DNA of 64,000 nucleotides from Prolixibacteraceae bacterium (GTDB taxonomy: Bacteria; Bacteroidota; Bacteroidia; Bacteroidales; Prolixibacteraceae): the NCBI GenBank assembly GCA_019856515.1, contig CP082230.1:4154001-4218000 (forward strand), read 5' to 3'. How positions within the stretch are numbered: the first letter of the stretch is position 1; each line of letters opens with the position of its first letter. Both the position numbers and the translations under genes were made by a program. The notes beneath the pieces are model-generated. The model was not told where the DNA came from, did no database searches, and was given only the letters and a program-made list of their open reading frames with translations. Shown piece after piece: positions 10,641-18,515 of the stretch.

Positions 10641-10757
10641 ATGCCTTCCATTGTACTACTTTCGCAAATGCAATTTTTGAATGAGACAAACTGAAGCAAC
10701 GGATCGGACGATTGAACTTTGTGCTGTATACTTCTGTTATGATAAGAAAACAGCGAT

Positions 10758-11525
10758 ATGAAAAAAACAATTTTACTCTTATGGTGTCTGTTCGGAACTT
10801 TACTATACAACAATGCACAAGATATTAACACCGATCGTCCTGATGTCACAGAGTCCTACTATACCGTTCCGAGAAATAGCCTTCAGATAGAAACCGGATA
10901 TATGTTCGAGAAGTCAACCGACTTTAAAGAGATCAACCATACCTATAACACCACACTCCTTCGATATGGTCTTGTCGATAATCTAGAGTTGCGTTTTAAT
11001 ATCGCATACATGCACTCCAAAGGTATTGAAGGTAACCCCATGTCAAATTATGGCTGGGGGGATATGCAGGTAGGATTAAAATTCTATGTGTTAGATCAAG
11101 ATAAGTTTTTGCCTTACCTCTCACTACTCTTTCATTATGTCATTCCAACAGGAGACAACCACTTTTCTCCTGACGCTTCTGAGCCTATTGTCAAAATTCT
11201 AGGAGGGTGGGAGTTTGATAACGGATCATCTATCTCGTTTAATGCAGGGGCCATATGGACCGCTGGAAACGATAATGTCGAGTATTCCGCATCGGTTGCT
11301 TATGGCCAGCCGATAATTAAAGAGACATTGAGCGCTTTTATTGAATATTTCGACTATACATCCCACAATAGCGACAAAATGCATCACTATATGGACCTTG
11401 GAGTGACCTATCTGTTGAAAGAGAATCTACAGCTTGACCTTTCGGTAGGAACAAATCTAAAAGGATTTCGTAAAGGATATTTTATTTCTGCGGGCGCATC
11501 TTATTTAATCTCCTTCTCTAAATAG
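10758..11525 (+). CDS. Outer-membrane beta-barrel protein (phenol-degradation MetA-like family)
   Basis: 255 residues with a signal peptide (residues 1-20, ending at NNAQ). After cleavage the sequence opens with INTDRPDVTESYYTVPRN, the typical start of small outer-membrane proteins annotated as 'transporter' or MetA-pathway phenol degradation-like. The rest alternates polar and aromatic residues in strand-sized pieces and ends in GASYLISFSK, a beta-signal-like C-terminus. The molecule transported, if any, is unknown. It stands alone between two terminator-like hairpins. Confidence 0.75.
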   Translation: MKKTILLLWCLFGTLLYNNAQDINTDRPDVTESYYTVPRNSLQIETGYMFEKSTDFKEINHTYNTTLLRYGLVDNLELRFNIAYMHSKGIEGNPMSNYGWGDMQVGLKFYVLDQDKFLPYLSLLFHYVIPTGDNHFSPDASEPIVKILGGWEFDNGSSISFNAGAIWTAGNDNVEYSASVAYGQPIIKETLSAFIEYFDYTSHNSDKMHHYMDLGVTYLLKENLQLDLSVGTNLKGFRKGYFISAGASYLISFSK

Positions 11526-11548
11526 ACCTAAACACACACACACAATCC

Positions 11549-11582
11549 GATATAAACCCCACTCCATAGTCGGGTTTATATC
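11549..11582. terminator. Inverted repeat between convergent genes
   Basis: Perfect 11-bp arms, GATATAAACCC and GGGTTTATATC, with a 12-nt loop. No strong T run follows, so it may be a weak bidirectional terminator. Confidence 0.45.
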
Positions 11583-11597
11583 GATATACTTTGTGCC

Positions 11598-13022
11598 CTA
11601 TTTAGTACTATTATATTTAGCTCTCTGCTCCTTAATATACTCCTCCCTATAAAATCCCATGAAATAGTTCTGAAACTTCACATCTGGTCTTAAGGCACTC
11701 TTTTGTAGTACTTTTAACTCTTTGTTTAGCAAAACATATGTAGGTGTTCCTGACACCTGACATAACTTCTTGAGGTCATATCTCTTTCGATTACTATAAA
11801 CCAAAGAGCCTCTAATATCTTTTATTAGTGGGTTATCAATCTCACTGACATCAATCACAATAGCCACGTTCAACACCTTCCCCAGCTGTTTAGAAAGTGT
11901 GTTTAACTCACTAATTTGCTGTTTGGCATTGACCCCTTTCAAATCAATAAATGCCCAATATTGGTATCTCCCTTTCCATACAATATCCATTTTCTCTGAA
12001 GCGGTCGTAAAGGTGATTTTCTCCATATCGATAAAGATCTCTTGCTCCATCTTCTCACGATACTCTACCATAACCTGCGAGGCCTCTTCTTGTATAACCT
12101 TGTTTGCAGTGTGCTTCATCTTATTGATTAGACCTTGTACACTCTTTTTACTGAAGCTTTTATAATATAGCGCATCGTGTAACCCCTTTAGGATATAAGC
12201 ATCCACCAACCCTTTGGTAATCCCATCTTGGATTAAAATAGAACGTATGGTTGTCAAATCCTCTTTAGATACTGCCTGCTTTAGTTTCTCATGGTTAAGT
12301 GACATCGCCCGTTTGTATAGATCATTATCTAAAATACGATTGAAATAGGAGATATAGGTCGCATGACATGGAAGATAAGGCAGTTTGGTCAATTGATTGG
12401 TTATAATCTTGTCACTATTCCACCCCTCTACCGATGCGGTTAGTTCACTCTTACGAATGGCAACATGATAATGAAGATATGCTTTACTTGGGTCATCTAA
12501 CGAGTCTAGTTGGGCTAACACCTCTCTTAAGCGTGCTCTGTTTCTTTGAAAGAAGAGCGACTCAGCATTTTGGCGCGAAAGCTTACGATAAACGGTATTA
12601 AAATGCTGTAGCTGAATATTGATATCTTCTCTACCCAACTTCTTGAACCCCACCATAAAGGGTTGCCTCTTAAAATAGATACTACTTTTCTGTGCTTCAC
12701 TCTTCGGCTTGTAATCGGACAAGACCAAATCATATTTAGCTTTAGGCTCCATAAAGAACTCAAATTGATAAGTCCCCAAATCCATATATCCCTTGGTGAT
12801 TTGTTTCAAATCAATAGTCGTCGACAACTCTCCCGATGCATTAAAACTCCCTTCCCATAAAACCATGCGAGTCATGTTTATAGGGCTACAATAAGTGTAG
12901 ATCTCTACACGCTTGTTTGCATAGCTCGGATTCTGTATATGCAATTGTGTGGCATGGGCCGTAGTAGCCCAAACAACACAAAGGAACAAGATGGTGATAA
13001 ATCGTTGTATTCTATCCCACAT
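11598..13022 (-). CDS. Secreted protein with thioredoxin-like C-terminus lacking CxxC
   Basis: 474 residues. A signal peptide or membrane anchor at residues 5-24 is followed by a beta-rich N-terminal domain (to about residue 110), like the domain before TlpA-type thioredoxins in Bacteroidota. A long helical middle follows. The C-terminal 140 residues have a thioredoxin-fold pattern: QYWAFIDLKG, then LGKVLNVAIVIDVS, then VSGTPTYVLLNKELKVL with the cis-proline. The CxxC active site is absent, so oxidoreductase activity is unlikely. Its first 11 bp overlap the end of coaD, suggesting translation coupling in the patatin - aspartate kinase - coaD run. The function is unknown. Confidence 0.7.
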   Translation of the reverse strand: MWDRIQRFITILFLCVVWATTAHATQLHIQNPSYANKRVEIYTYCSPINMTRMVLWEGSFNASGELSTTIDLKQITKGYMDLGTYQFEFFMEPKAKYDLVLSDYKPKSEAQKSSIYFKRQPFMVGFKKLGREDINIQLQHFNTVYRKLSRQNAESLFFQRNRARLREVLAQLDSLDDPSKAYLHYHVAIRKSELTASVEGWNSDKIITNQLTKLPYLPCHATYISYFNRILDNDLYKRAMSLNHEKLKQAVSKEDLTTIRSILIQDGITKGLVDAYILKGLHDALYYKSFSKKSVQGLINKMKHTANKVIQEEASQVMVEYREKMEQEIFIDMEKITFTTASEKMDIVWKGRYQYWAFIDLKGVNAKQQISELNTLSKQLGKVLNVAIVIDVSEIDNPLIKDIRGSLVYSNRKRYDLKKLCQVSGTPTYVLLNKELKVLQKSALRPDVKFQNYFMGFYREEYIKEQRAKYNSTK

Positions 13023-13494
13023 AGTCAGCCAAATCTTTCATCGTAATATTCGACGGGAGAAACATCGACACATCTCCTTTGTGACGAAGAATATCTCTTA
13101 CAATAGTCGAAGTAACAGGTGTATGCTCTGGGGTTGTGAGCAAGAACACTGTCTCTAGATCGTCCTCCATCTTCTTATTTACTTGTGCTATAGCTCTCTC
13201 ATACTCAAAATCTGCAGCAGTTCTCAACCCTCTGAGGATATGGTTGGAATTTACCTTACGACAGAAATCGACAGTCAACCCTTCGTGGGTTGCTACAGTC
13301 ACTTTACTGGTATCCGAAAATACTTTCTCTATCCACTCTACTCTCTTCTCCAATGGAAAAAATGAGCGCTTCTCCGAATTATATCCAATCATAATGATAA
13401 CCTGGTCGAATAGAGGCAATGCTCTTCTTACTATTGATTCGTGTCCAATAGTAAAAGGATCAAACGACCCTGGAAATACTGCAATTCTTGACAT
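13012..13494 (-). CDS. coaD: Pantetheine-phosphate adenylyltransferase
   Basis: 160 residues, the expected size. It transfers AMP from ATP to 4'-phosphopantetheine, the fourth step of coenzyme A synthesis. Nucleotidyltransferase motifs are FPGSFDPFTIGH near the N-terminus and TPVTSTIVRDI near the C-terminus. Between them, HILRGLRTAADFEYE binds phosphopantetheine. It starts 21 bp after the aspartate kinase stop. Confidence 0.96.
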   Translation of the reverse strand: MSRIAVFPGSFDPFTIGHESIVRRALPLFDQVIIMIGYNSEKRSFFPLEKRVEWIEKVFSDTSKVTVATHEGLTVDFCRKVNSNHILRGLRTAADFEYERAIAQVNKKMEDDLETVFLLTTPEHTPVTSTIVRDILRHKGDVSMFLPSNITMKDLADYVG

Positions 13495-13515
13495 ATCTTT
13501 TTAATCTATGCGGTT

Positions 13516-14781
13516 TTATTGTTTAACTAAATAGCGTGATGTTTTGCGGCTATGCTGCTCAATCAACACCTCTCGGTCTTGAATATAATCTAAGTTGTCC
13601 AATTTAGGCTCACTATTCTGAATGGTTAGAAGCTCCAAGTTCTGATTATACATCACCTTATAATTCTCCATTAACTTCCCGACCATCTCTTCAAACTGAC
13701 GATGATTCTTATCGATCACCACTGAGAAATACAGCGCCGACTGCTGTACCAAATTAGATTTGGCTTGGTGTTCCGATAAGGTCTGATAGAAGAAGGCAAT
13801 ATCCTCCTCCGATAGAAACGAAAGGTCTCTATCCGAAATGGTGATCAACACCTGATCGCGTTTAAGAATATATATCGGTGGCAATATGGTATCATATGGT
13901 CCATTACCAATCATAGTTCCCGAGAGGGTAGGATCCACAAAACTTCTTACATATAGCGGTATCTGTTTTGTCCGTAGTGGCTTCAGTGTCTTAGGATGTA
14001 TCACCGAAGCACCAAAATAAGCCAACTCTATAGCATCTTTGTAAGAGATGCGTTCGATCTTCTGTGAGACCTCAAAATATCTAGGATCAGCATTCAACAC
14101 CCCCTCTACATCTTTCCATATGGTTACGGACATCGCATTCAAACAGTGTGCAATGATGGCAGCTGAATAGTCTGAACCTTCTCTACCTAGAGTGGTAGTT
14201 AGGTTCGTGTAGGTCGAAGCAATAAACCCTTGGGTAATATAGAGCATCGAATGGTTCTCTGTAAAGACAAATTGCTTTTGAATATTCTGGCTACTGATAT
14301 TCCAATCGACATTTCCTTCTCTATAGTTCTCTGAAGTCCTTAACACAGGGCGTATATCTATCCAACTGTTCTTAACCCCTACAAAGTTCAAATACTCTGA
14401 AATGAGTGTGGTGGATAGAATCTCCCCAAAACTAACAATCTGATCATACTCATAATCGAAATTCATGGAAGGCACCTCCTCAATACGTTGTGCTAACTGT
14501 TCAAATAGCTGATCGATTAGCCCTAACTGTGGTCGTTCAAAAAGGTCTGCAATAATTCCATAATGATAATCGTATATCACACGATAGGCCATAGCGATAT
14601 CATCTCGCTTTTGGTCATAATATGCATTCACCAACACTTCAAAAGCATTGGTCATCTTGCCAAGAGCAGAGATAACCACCACCTTGTGAGGATGAATGTC
14701 CGCTTTCAGTTGTTTCGAAAGACGAATGATATTGGCTGCATCTTTCACCGATGCTCCCCCAAACTTATAAACCTTTTTCAT
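13516..14781 (-). CDS. lysC: Aspartate kinase
   Basis: 421 residues. It phosphorylates aspartate, the entry step to lysine, threonine and methionine. N-terminal kinase signature KFGGASVKDAANI; catalytic and nucleotide part GREGSDYSAAIIAHCLNA followed by IWKDVEGVLNADPR; then LAYFGASVIHPKTLKPL. The C-terminal 120 residues should hold regulatory ACT domains, but they are poorly conserved to the eye (VLITISDRDLSFLSEEDI). It is monofunctional, without a homoserine dehydrogenase domain. It lies in a minus-strand run between the patatin gene (31 bp) and coaD (21 bp). Confidence 0.9.
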   Translation of the reverse strand: MKKVYKFGGASVKDAANIIRLSKQLKADIHPHKVVVISALGKMTNAFEVLVNAYYDQKRDDIAMAYRVIYDYHYGIIADLFERPQLGLIDQLFEQLAQRIEEVPSMNFDYEYDQIVSFGEILSTTLISEYLNFVGVKNSWIDIRPVLRTSENYREGNVDWNISSQNIQKQFVFTENHSMLYITQGFIASTYTNLTTTLGREGSDYSAAIIAHCLNAMSVTIWKDVEGVLNADPRYFEVSQKIERISYKDAIELAYFGASVIHPKTLKPLRTKQIPLYVRSFVDPTLSGTMIGNGPYDTILPPIYILKRDQVLITISDRDLSFLSEEDIAFFYQTLSEHQAKSNLVQQSALYFSVVIDKNHRQFEEMVGKLMENYKVMYNQNLELLTIQNSEPKLDNLDYIQDREVLIEQHSRKTSRYLVKQ

Positions 14782-14812
14782 CTTCTTAATATTTACGATA
14801 CTGTCTATGGTA

Positions 14813-15592
14813 CTACGAACAAATATCGTGAATAATTTTATCTTTTATAATCCTTCGACCATAATCATAACCAATTTTGAATATTTTCAGTTTAGACTTA
14901 AGATCAAAAGTACCATACTTCCGCAATTCATGTGGCTCAATAATGGCATTACAGTGTGGGAGTGCCTTCTTTACATTGTTGCCTATGATCAGTTGAAAAC
15001 ACCGCTCTGCAACCTGTACCATACTATTTTTAATCTGCTCTTCTCCATTGAAATTGACATGAACACCTACAATATAATCACACTGATCGTATAACGACAT
15101 GGCAGGTAAATTGTCATAAAGACCACCATCTACATAACACTGCCCATCGATCTCTTGTGCTGGAAAAACGACAGGAATAGAACACGAGGCTATAACATAT
15201 GGTAGATACTCACCTTGGCTCTTTACCTCTAACTCACCCTTGGTAATATTAGAGACCGAAACAAACAACGGAATCTTCAACTCCTCGAAGGTCTTGTAGG
15301 GCATGATCTCATCAAGATAAGTTGTCTTAAATCCAACTTTAATTAATCCGTGGCTTTTCATGGATGGATGAAGTAATCCTTTGATATGTTTCTTGTCGAG
15401 AAGTTCAAGCATCTCCTCGGGGCTAAATCCATTTGCTAACAATGCTCCAACCAAAGCGCCCATACTTGTACCTGATACAGCATGAATTGGGATTCCTGCT
15501 TCCTGAAATGCTTTGATCACCCCCATGTGTGCAACACCTCTTGCTCCACCGCCACTTAATGCTAAACCTACGCTCTTTTTTTGACCTTCCAT
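14813..15592 (-). CDS. Patatin-like phospholipase
   Basis: 259 residues. The patatin fold is shown by the oxyanion loop LSGGGARGVAHMGV (residues 13-26), the nucleophile elbow SGTSMG with Ser, and the dyad aspartate in YVDGGLYDNLP. Such proteins hydrolyse acyl ester bonds of lipids, as in RssA-type cytoplasmic enzymes; there is no signal peptide or outer-membrane domain here. First gene of the run leading to aspartate kinase and coaD. The exact substrate is unknown. Confidence 0.9.
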   Translation of the reverse strand: MEGQKKSVGLALSGGGARGVAHMGVIKAFQEAGIPIHAVSGTSMGALVGALLANGFSPEEMLELLDKKHIKGLLHPSMKSHGLIKVGFKTTYLDEIMPYKTFEELKIPLFVSVSNITKGELEVKSQGEYLPYVIASCSIPVVFPAQEIDGQCYVDGGLYDNLPAMSLYDQCDYIVGVHVNFNGEEQIKNSMVQVAERCFQLIIGNNVKKALPHCNAIIEPHELRKYGTFDLKSKLKIFKIGYDYGRRIIKDKIIHDICS

Positions 15593-15952
15593 AATGATCC
15601 TGTTTAATGAATATATGTGTAAATAAAACAGTCAATGGATCATCTTTGTTTTCTTCGGAAAACCATTTAATCGATAGATATTGATATAAACCAACATATC
15701 AACCGTAAGGCGTACAAACAAGAAGTGGAAAACTTATGTGCTTTACTATTGCTATTAGAAATGAGGCTGTAAATGTGTTGTATATATACAATTGTTGTTC
15801 TGTCTATATTTAATGCGAATGAGGAGTTGAATTTGATATCTGGTCAAGTATTTTAATTATTCGTATATTAGATATTTATGTTGTTTTTTGTATTCTTGAA
15901 AATCAGTGTCTTATAGTTGTATTCAAAGCGACTTTTAAATATGATAATCTAG
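15593..15952. other. Intergenic region upstream of the patatin gene
   Basis: 360 AT-rich bases. No gene, repeat or hairpin was recognised; it probably carries the promoter of the patatin operon on the minus strand. Confidence 0.4.
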
Positions 15953-16665
15953 AATAAGTACTTCAATTTAATAAAGATATACGATCTAATTTGTTATTAT
16001 TTCGATGAGTTAAGATATTATTGTGAACGATTTTGTAACAATAACTCCCCTTGTTTTACCGATCAAGAGGTGATGACAATATATCTTTGGGGTGTTCAAT
16101 ATCAAGAATATATAACGTGTTTTAGCAAACGAAAAGGCAAGGTTGCCATTGAAGTAACCAATTAAAGGCTATTGTTCTACGAATGGAGTTTAATATTATG
16201 ACATGAAGTTTAATATTATGACATGAAGTTTCATATGCTGGGGATAAGACGACAAGATGCTTTACCATTTCCAGAACAAATCCTTTTTACCCCTGCATCT
16301 ATTAACGATATTGTCGTCTACAAGGAGAGGTGGTTCGAGATGCGGAACAGAACCTTCTTCGGAGATAAAATTTACATGCATAATGAATTTAACCAGTATG
16401 AGAAGAATCAGTATAATTCAGAAATGTTGACACCTATAAAGGCAGTAAAAGGGATGCCTTTGATAATCAAACAGAGAATAAAAGCAGTAGATGTTTTGTA
16501 TAATAGAGCTGTATCTAAAATTAGACAATCTATTGAAGCAATGTTCTCTTGGCTAATCGAAAAAACAGATATACAAAGAGCTAGTAAGGGTCTACAAAAG
16601 GATTAATGGTACATGCATTCAGTAAACTATCTGCAACGTTTTTTAATTATGTTTTGATTCCTTGA
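15953..16665 (+). pseudogene. Decayed DDE transposase (insertion sequence remnant)
   Basis: Two in-line pieces of a transposase can be read. The first (15953-16165) gives an N-terminal part with SPCFTDQEVMTIYLWGVQYQ and then leaves the frame at a stop. The second resumes at about 16190 with YYDMKFHMLGIRRQDALPFP and continues through TPASINDI, GDKIYMH (second catalytic Asp) and RQSIEAMFSWLIEKTDIQ (catalytic Glu). The frame is lost again at about 16590, and the conserved tail STKGLMVHAFSKLSATFF continues in another frame to the stop at 16665. The middle, with the first catalytic Asp, is deleted. A tandem 20-bp duplication (16187-16226) marks the join. The element is of the IS4/IS5/IS982 class and dead; terminal repeats were not found. 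Confidence 0.75.
16187..16226. repeat. 20-bp tandem duplication inside transposase remnant
   Basis: Two perfect copies of AGTTTAATATTATGACATGA abut at 16187-16206 and 16207-16226, in the broken transposase at the deletion point. Confidence 0.85.
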
Positions 16666-17138
16666 TTCGCATATTTAATGATAATATGATGTGTTCTAAT
16701 GTGAGATATGATAGATGTGTAAGTATATGTAATATTGTTAAAAAAAATGTTTATTTTTTAAGAAGTCAAATATTATGTAAATCATGTATTGTGGTTAGGA
16801 TTTTGTGTTTTATTTATTTATAATTGCTAATGGTAAATATATTTTATACACAATGTTGTTTGAGTGTTGTTTCTTGTTGTAAATTTTTTATTTCTAGTAT
16901 TGTATGTTTAAATAATTTCAAATGATGATGTTAGATAGAATATGTCTGTGAATGAATCTTGCATTCAAATTATAAATGTAGCTCAATGCTGTAAATGCGT
17001 CTATATTAGTATTTTGAGTGAAATAGGTCTTGTAGGTGTAGCATAAGGCATGTAATCTGAGGTATCTTAGATATATATAAGTTTTCAAAAATTCAGAGAT
17101 ATAAAATAATGTAATATAAATCAATAATAAATTTAACT
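16666..17138. other. AT-rich intergenic stretch
   Basis: About 470 very AT-rich bases between the transposase remnant and the severed start of the M4 protease gene. The only open frame here (minus strand, 69 codons) is low-complexity and not convincing. It should contain the original promoter of the protease gene. Confidence 0.4.
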
Positions 17139-17171
17139 ATGAACTTTAAAACTATACTATCATTTTATTTT
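17139..17171 (+). pseudogene. Severed 5' end of the M4 metalloprotease gene
   Basis: Eleven codons, MNFKTILSFYF, begin at the ATG at 17139 and run directly into the left end of the ISL3 element. Removing the element and one copy of the 8-bp target duplication joins this piece in frame to 18524, giving the signal peptide MNFKTILSFYFLFIVTMIPL that continues NVCGQ. This is direct evidence that the element interrupted the gene. Confidence 0.88.
17164..17171. repeat. Left target-site duplication of ISL3 element
   Basis: TTTATTTT, identical to 18516-18523 on the other side of the element. Confidence 0.85.
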
Positions 17172-18515
17172 GGCTCTTTCCAAGATTTGATGGGTAATCA
17201 TATTAAAAAGAACAATGCTTATTCACCTTTCTAAAATCTAATTTACCCGTAACAAGATATATCATTGTGATGAAATTTTTAGTGTCCCTAAATCCTTTAG
17301 CTCTTCTTTTTACTGTTTGAACCACAGAATTAAGACCTTCTAATATTCCATTATTTATCTTTGTTTCCATCCATTGCACAACGCCATCCCAATGTCTTTT
17401 AATTGTATTGGCAGCCTTGATGATAGGCTCCATCCTAGAGTGAGTTGCCCAATAATACCATTGTTTTAATAAGCACACAAACTCTTCTGCCGTGTTAGCG
17501 TATGTGTAAATATCCTGAAAGCTTTCACGTATTCGGAGTGCTCTGAAACTCTTTAATTTACTGTTTGATATAGAAAGATCCTTAAAGGCTTGCTGTTGCT
17601 TTAAGGTGAAGTTTGTCTTGTTCTTTAAGAATAAATACCTGTTCCCCTTTAGACACTCTTCATCTTTTGCTTCAGATCGTCTAACCTTATCTACTGCTTC
17701 ATTGATTATCTTCATAATATGAAACTTGTCAAATGTAATGGAAGCATCTGGAAGGTGTGTTGCTATGCCACTAATGAATGAAGGAGACATATCACAACTG
17801 ACATGACTTATTTTACTTGATTTGATCACTTTATTTTGGTCGTGATAATGTGGAATAACCTTACAAAAAGAAGCAATAGTTTCTGCCCCTTTTCCTTCAG
17901 TAACATGTACTGTCTTGCGTTCTTTTAGGTCTACAAACAAAGTAACATAATTATGCCCTTTTTTACAAGAAGTCTCATCAACCCCTATCATCTCAATATC
18001 AGAATGGTCTTCTTCGGCCTTTGCTGTATCGACATACAAAGTTGCCAACTTCCATAGCTTATCATCATAAACACCTGTCATTTGTGCAACCTGATGAACT
18101 GGCATATAAGAAATTAAGGACATTAATAATGCTTCAAACAACAGTGTAAAACCAGGTAGTTCACCTTCCCAAGGCATATCAAGAATAGCAACATTACCAT
18201 CTCCCTTTATAACACGGGGAACACGTGCAGTTAAATAACACTTATACTCAAAGAAGCTTAAATGCTGCCATGTTTTCTTTCGTGTATCATGCACCTGTAG
18301 GTTATCCTCTCCATTGTGACTAAAACGAGAACCTCTCTTAAAATCGATATAAACATCTAAACGTTGGGATTCCTTGTCTAAGTTAATACCATCAATAAAA
18401 TAGGGAGATTCAATATGTAAGGCTGAGGCTAATAAATCGTACATGATGTCTTATTTTAGAAGTTATTATATAGAAATTAAACATGTAGCATACCCACTAA
18501 GTTTCGGAAAGAGCC
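17172..18515 (-). mobile_element. Complete ISL3-family insertion sequence
   Basis: 1344 bp with one transposase gene. The terminal inverted repeats start GGCTCTTTCC at both ends (17172 inward; complement of 18515 inward) and stay similar for about 25 bp, both reaching TGGGTA. An 8-bp direct duplication, TTTATTTT, flanks it at 17164-17171 and 18516-18523, which is the length known for ISL3. The repeats, target duplication and intact transposase all indicate a recent, probably still mobile copy. Confidence 0.93.
17203..18444 (-). CDS. ISL3-family transposase
   Basis: 413 residues. The DDE catalytic pattern is visible: MIGVDETSCKKGHNYVT (first Asp), SHVSCDMSPSF followed by FDKFHIMKIINEAVD (second Asp region), and NNGILEGLNSVVQTVKRRAKG (Glu). 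The N-terminal part (residues 1-100) lacks an obvious zinc ribbon but keeps the ISL3 layout. The frame is intact. Its ATG (18444) overlaps the plus-strand ATG at 18443 that now starts the protease frame, so the two genes diverge from the same four bases. Confidence 0.93.
   Translation of the reverse strand: MYDLLASALHIESPYFIDGINLDKESQRLDVYIDFKRGSRFSHNGEDNLQVHDTRKKTWQHLSFFEYKCYLTARVPRVIKGDGNVAILDMPWEGELPGFTLLFEALLMSLISYMPVHQVAQMTGVYDDKLWKLATLYVDTAKAEEDHSDIEMIGVDETSCKKGHNYVTLFVDLKERKTVHVTEGKGAETIASFCKVIPHYHDQNKVIKSSKISHVSCDMSPSFISGIATHLPDASITFDKFHIMKIINEAVDKVRRSEAKDEECLKGNRYLFLKNKTNFTLKQQQAFKDLSISNSKLKSFRALRIRESFQDIYTYANTAEEFVCLLKQWYYWATHSRMEPIIKAANTIKRHWDGVVQWMETKINNGILEGLNSVVQTVKRRAKGFRDTKNFITMIYLVTGKLDFRKVNKHCSF

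Noticed and set aside
13136..13504. 122-codon plus-strand frame opposite coaD
   Set aside because: Antisense shadow of a well-conserved gene; no independent support.
16918..17124. 69-codon minus-strand frame between the IS remnant and the ISL3 element
   Set aside because: Very Tyr/Ile-rich, fits AT-rich random sequence; no start context, no conserved look.
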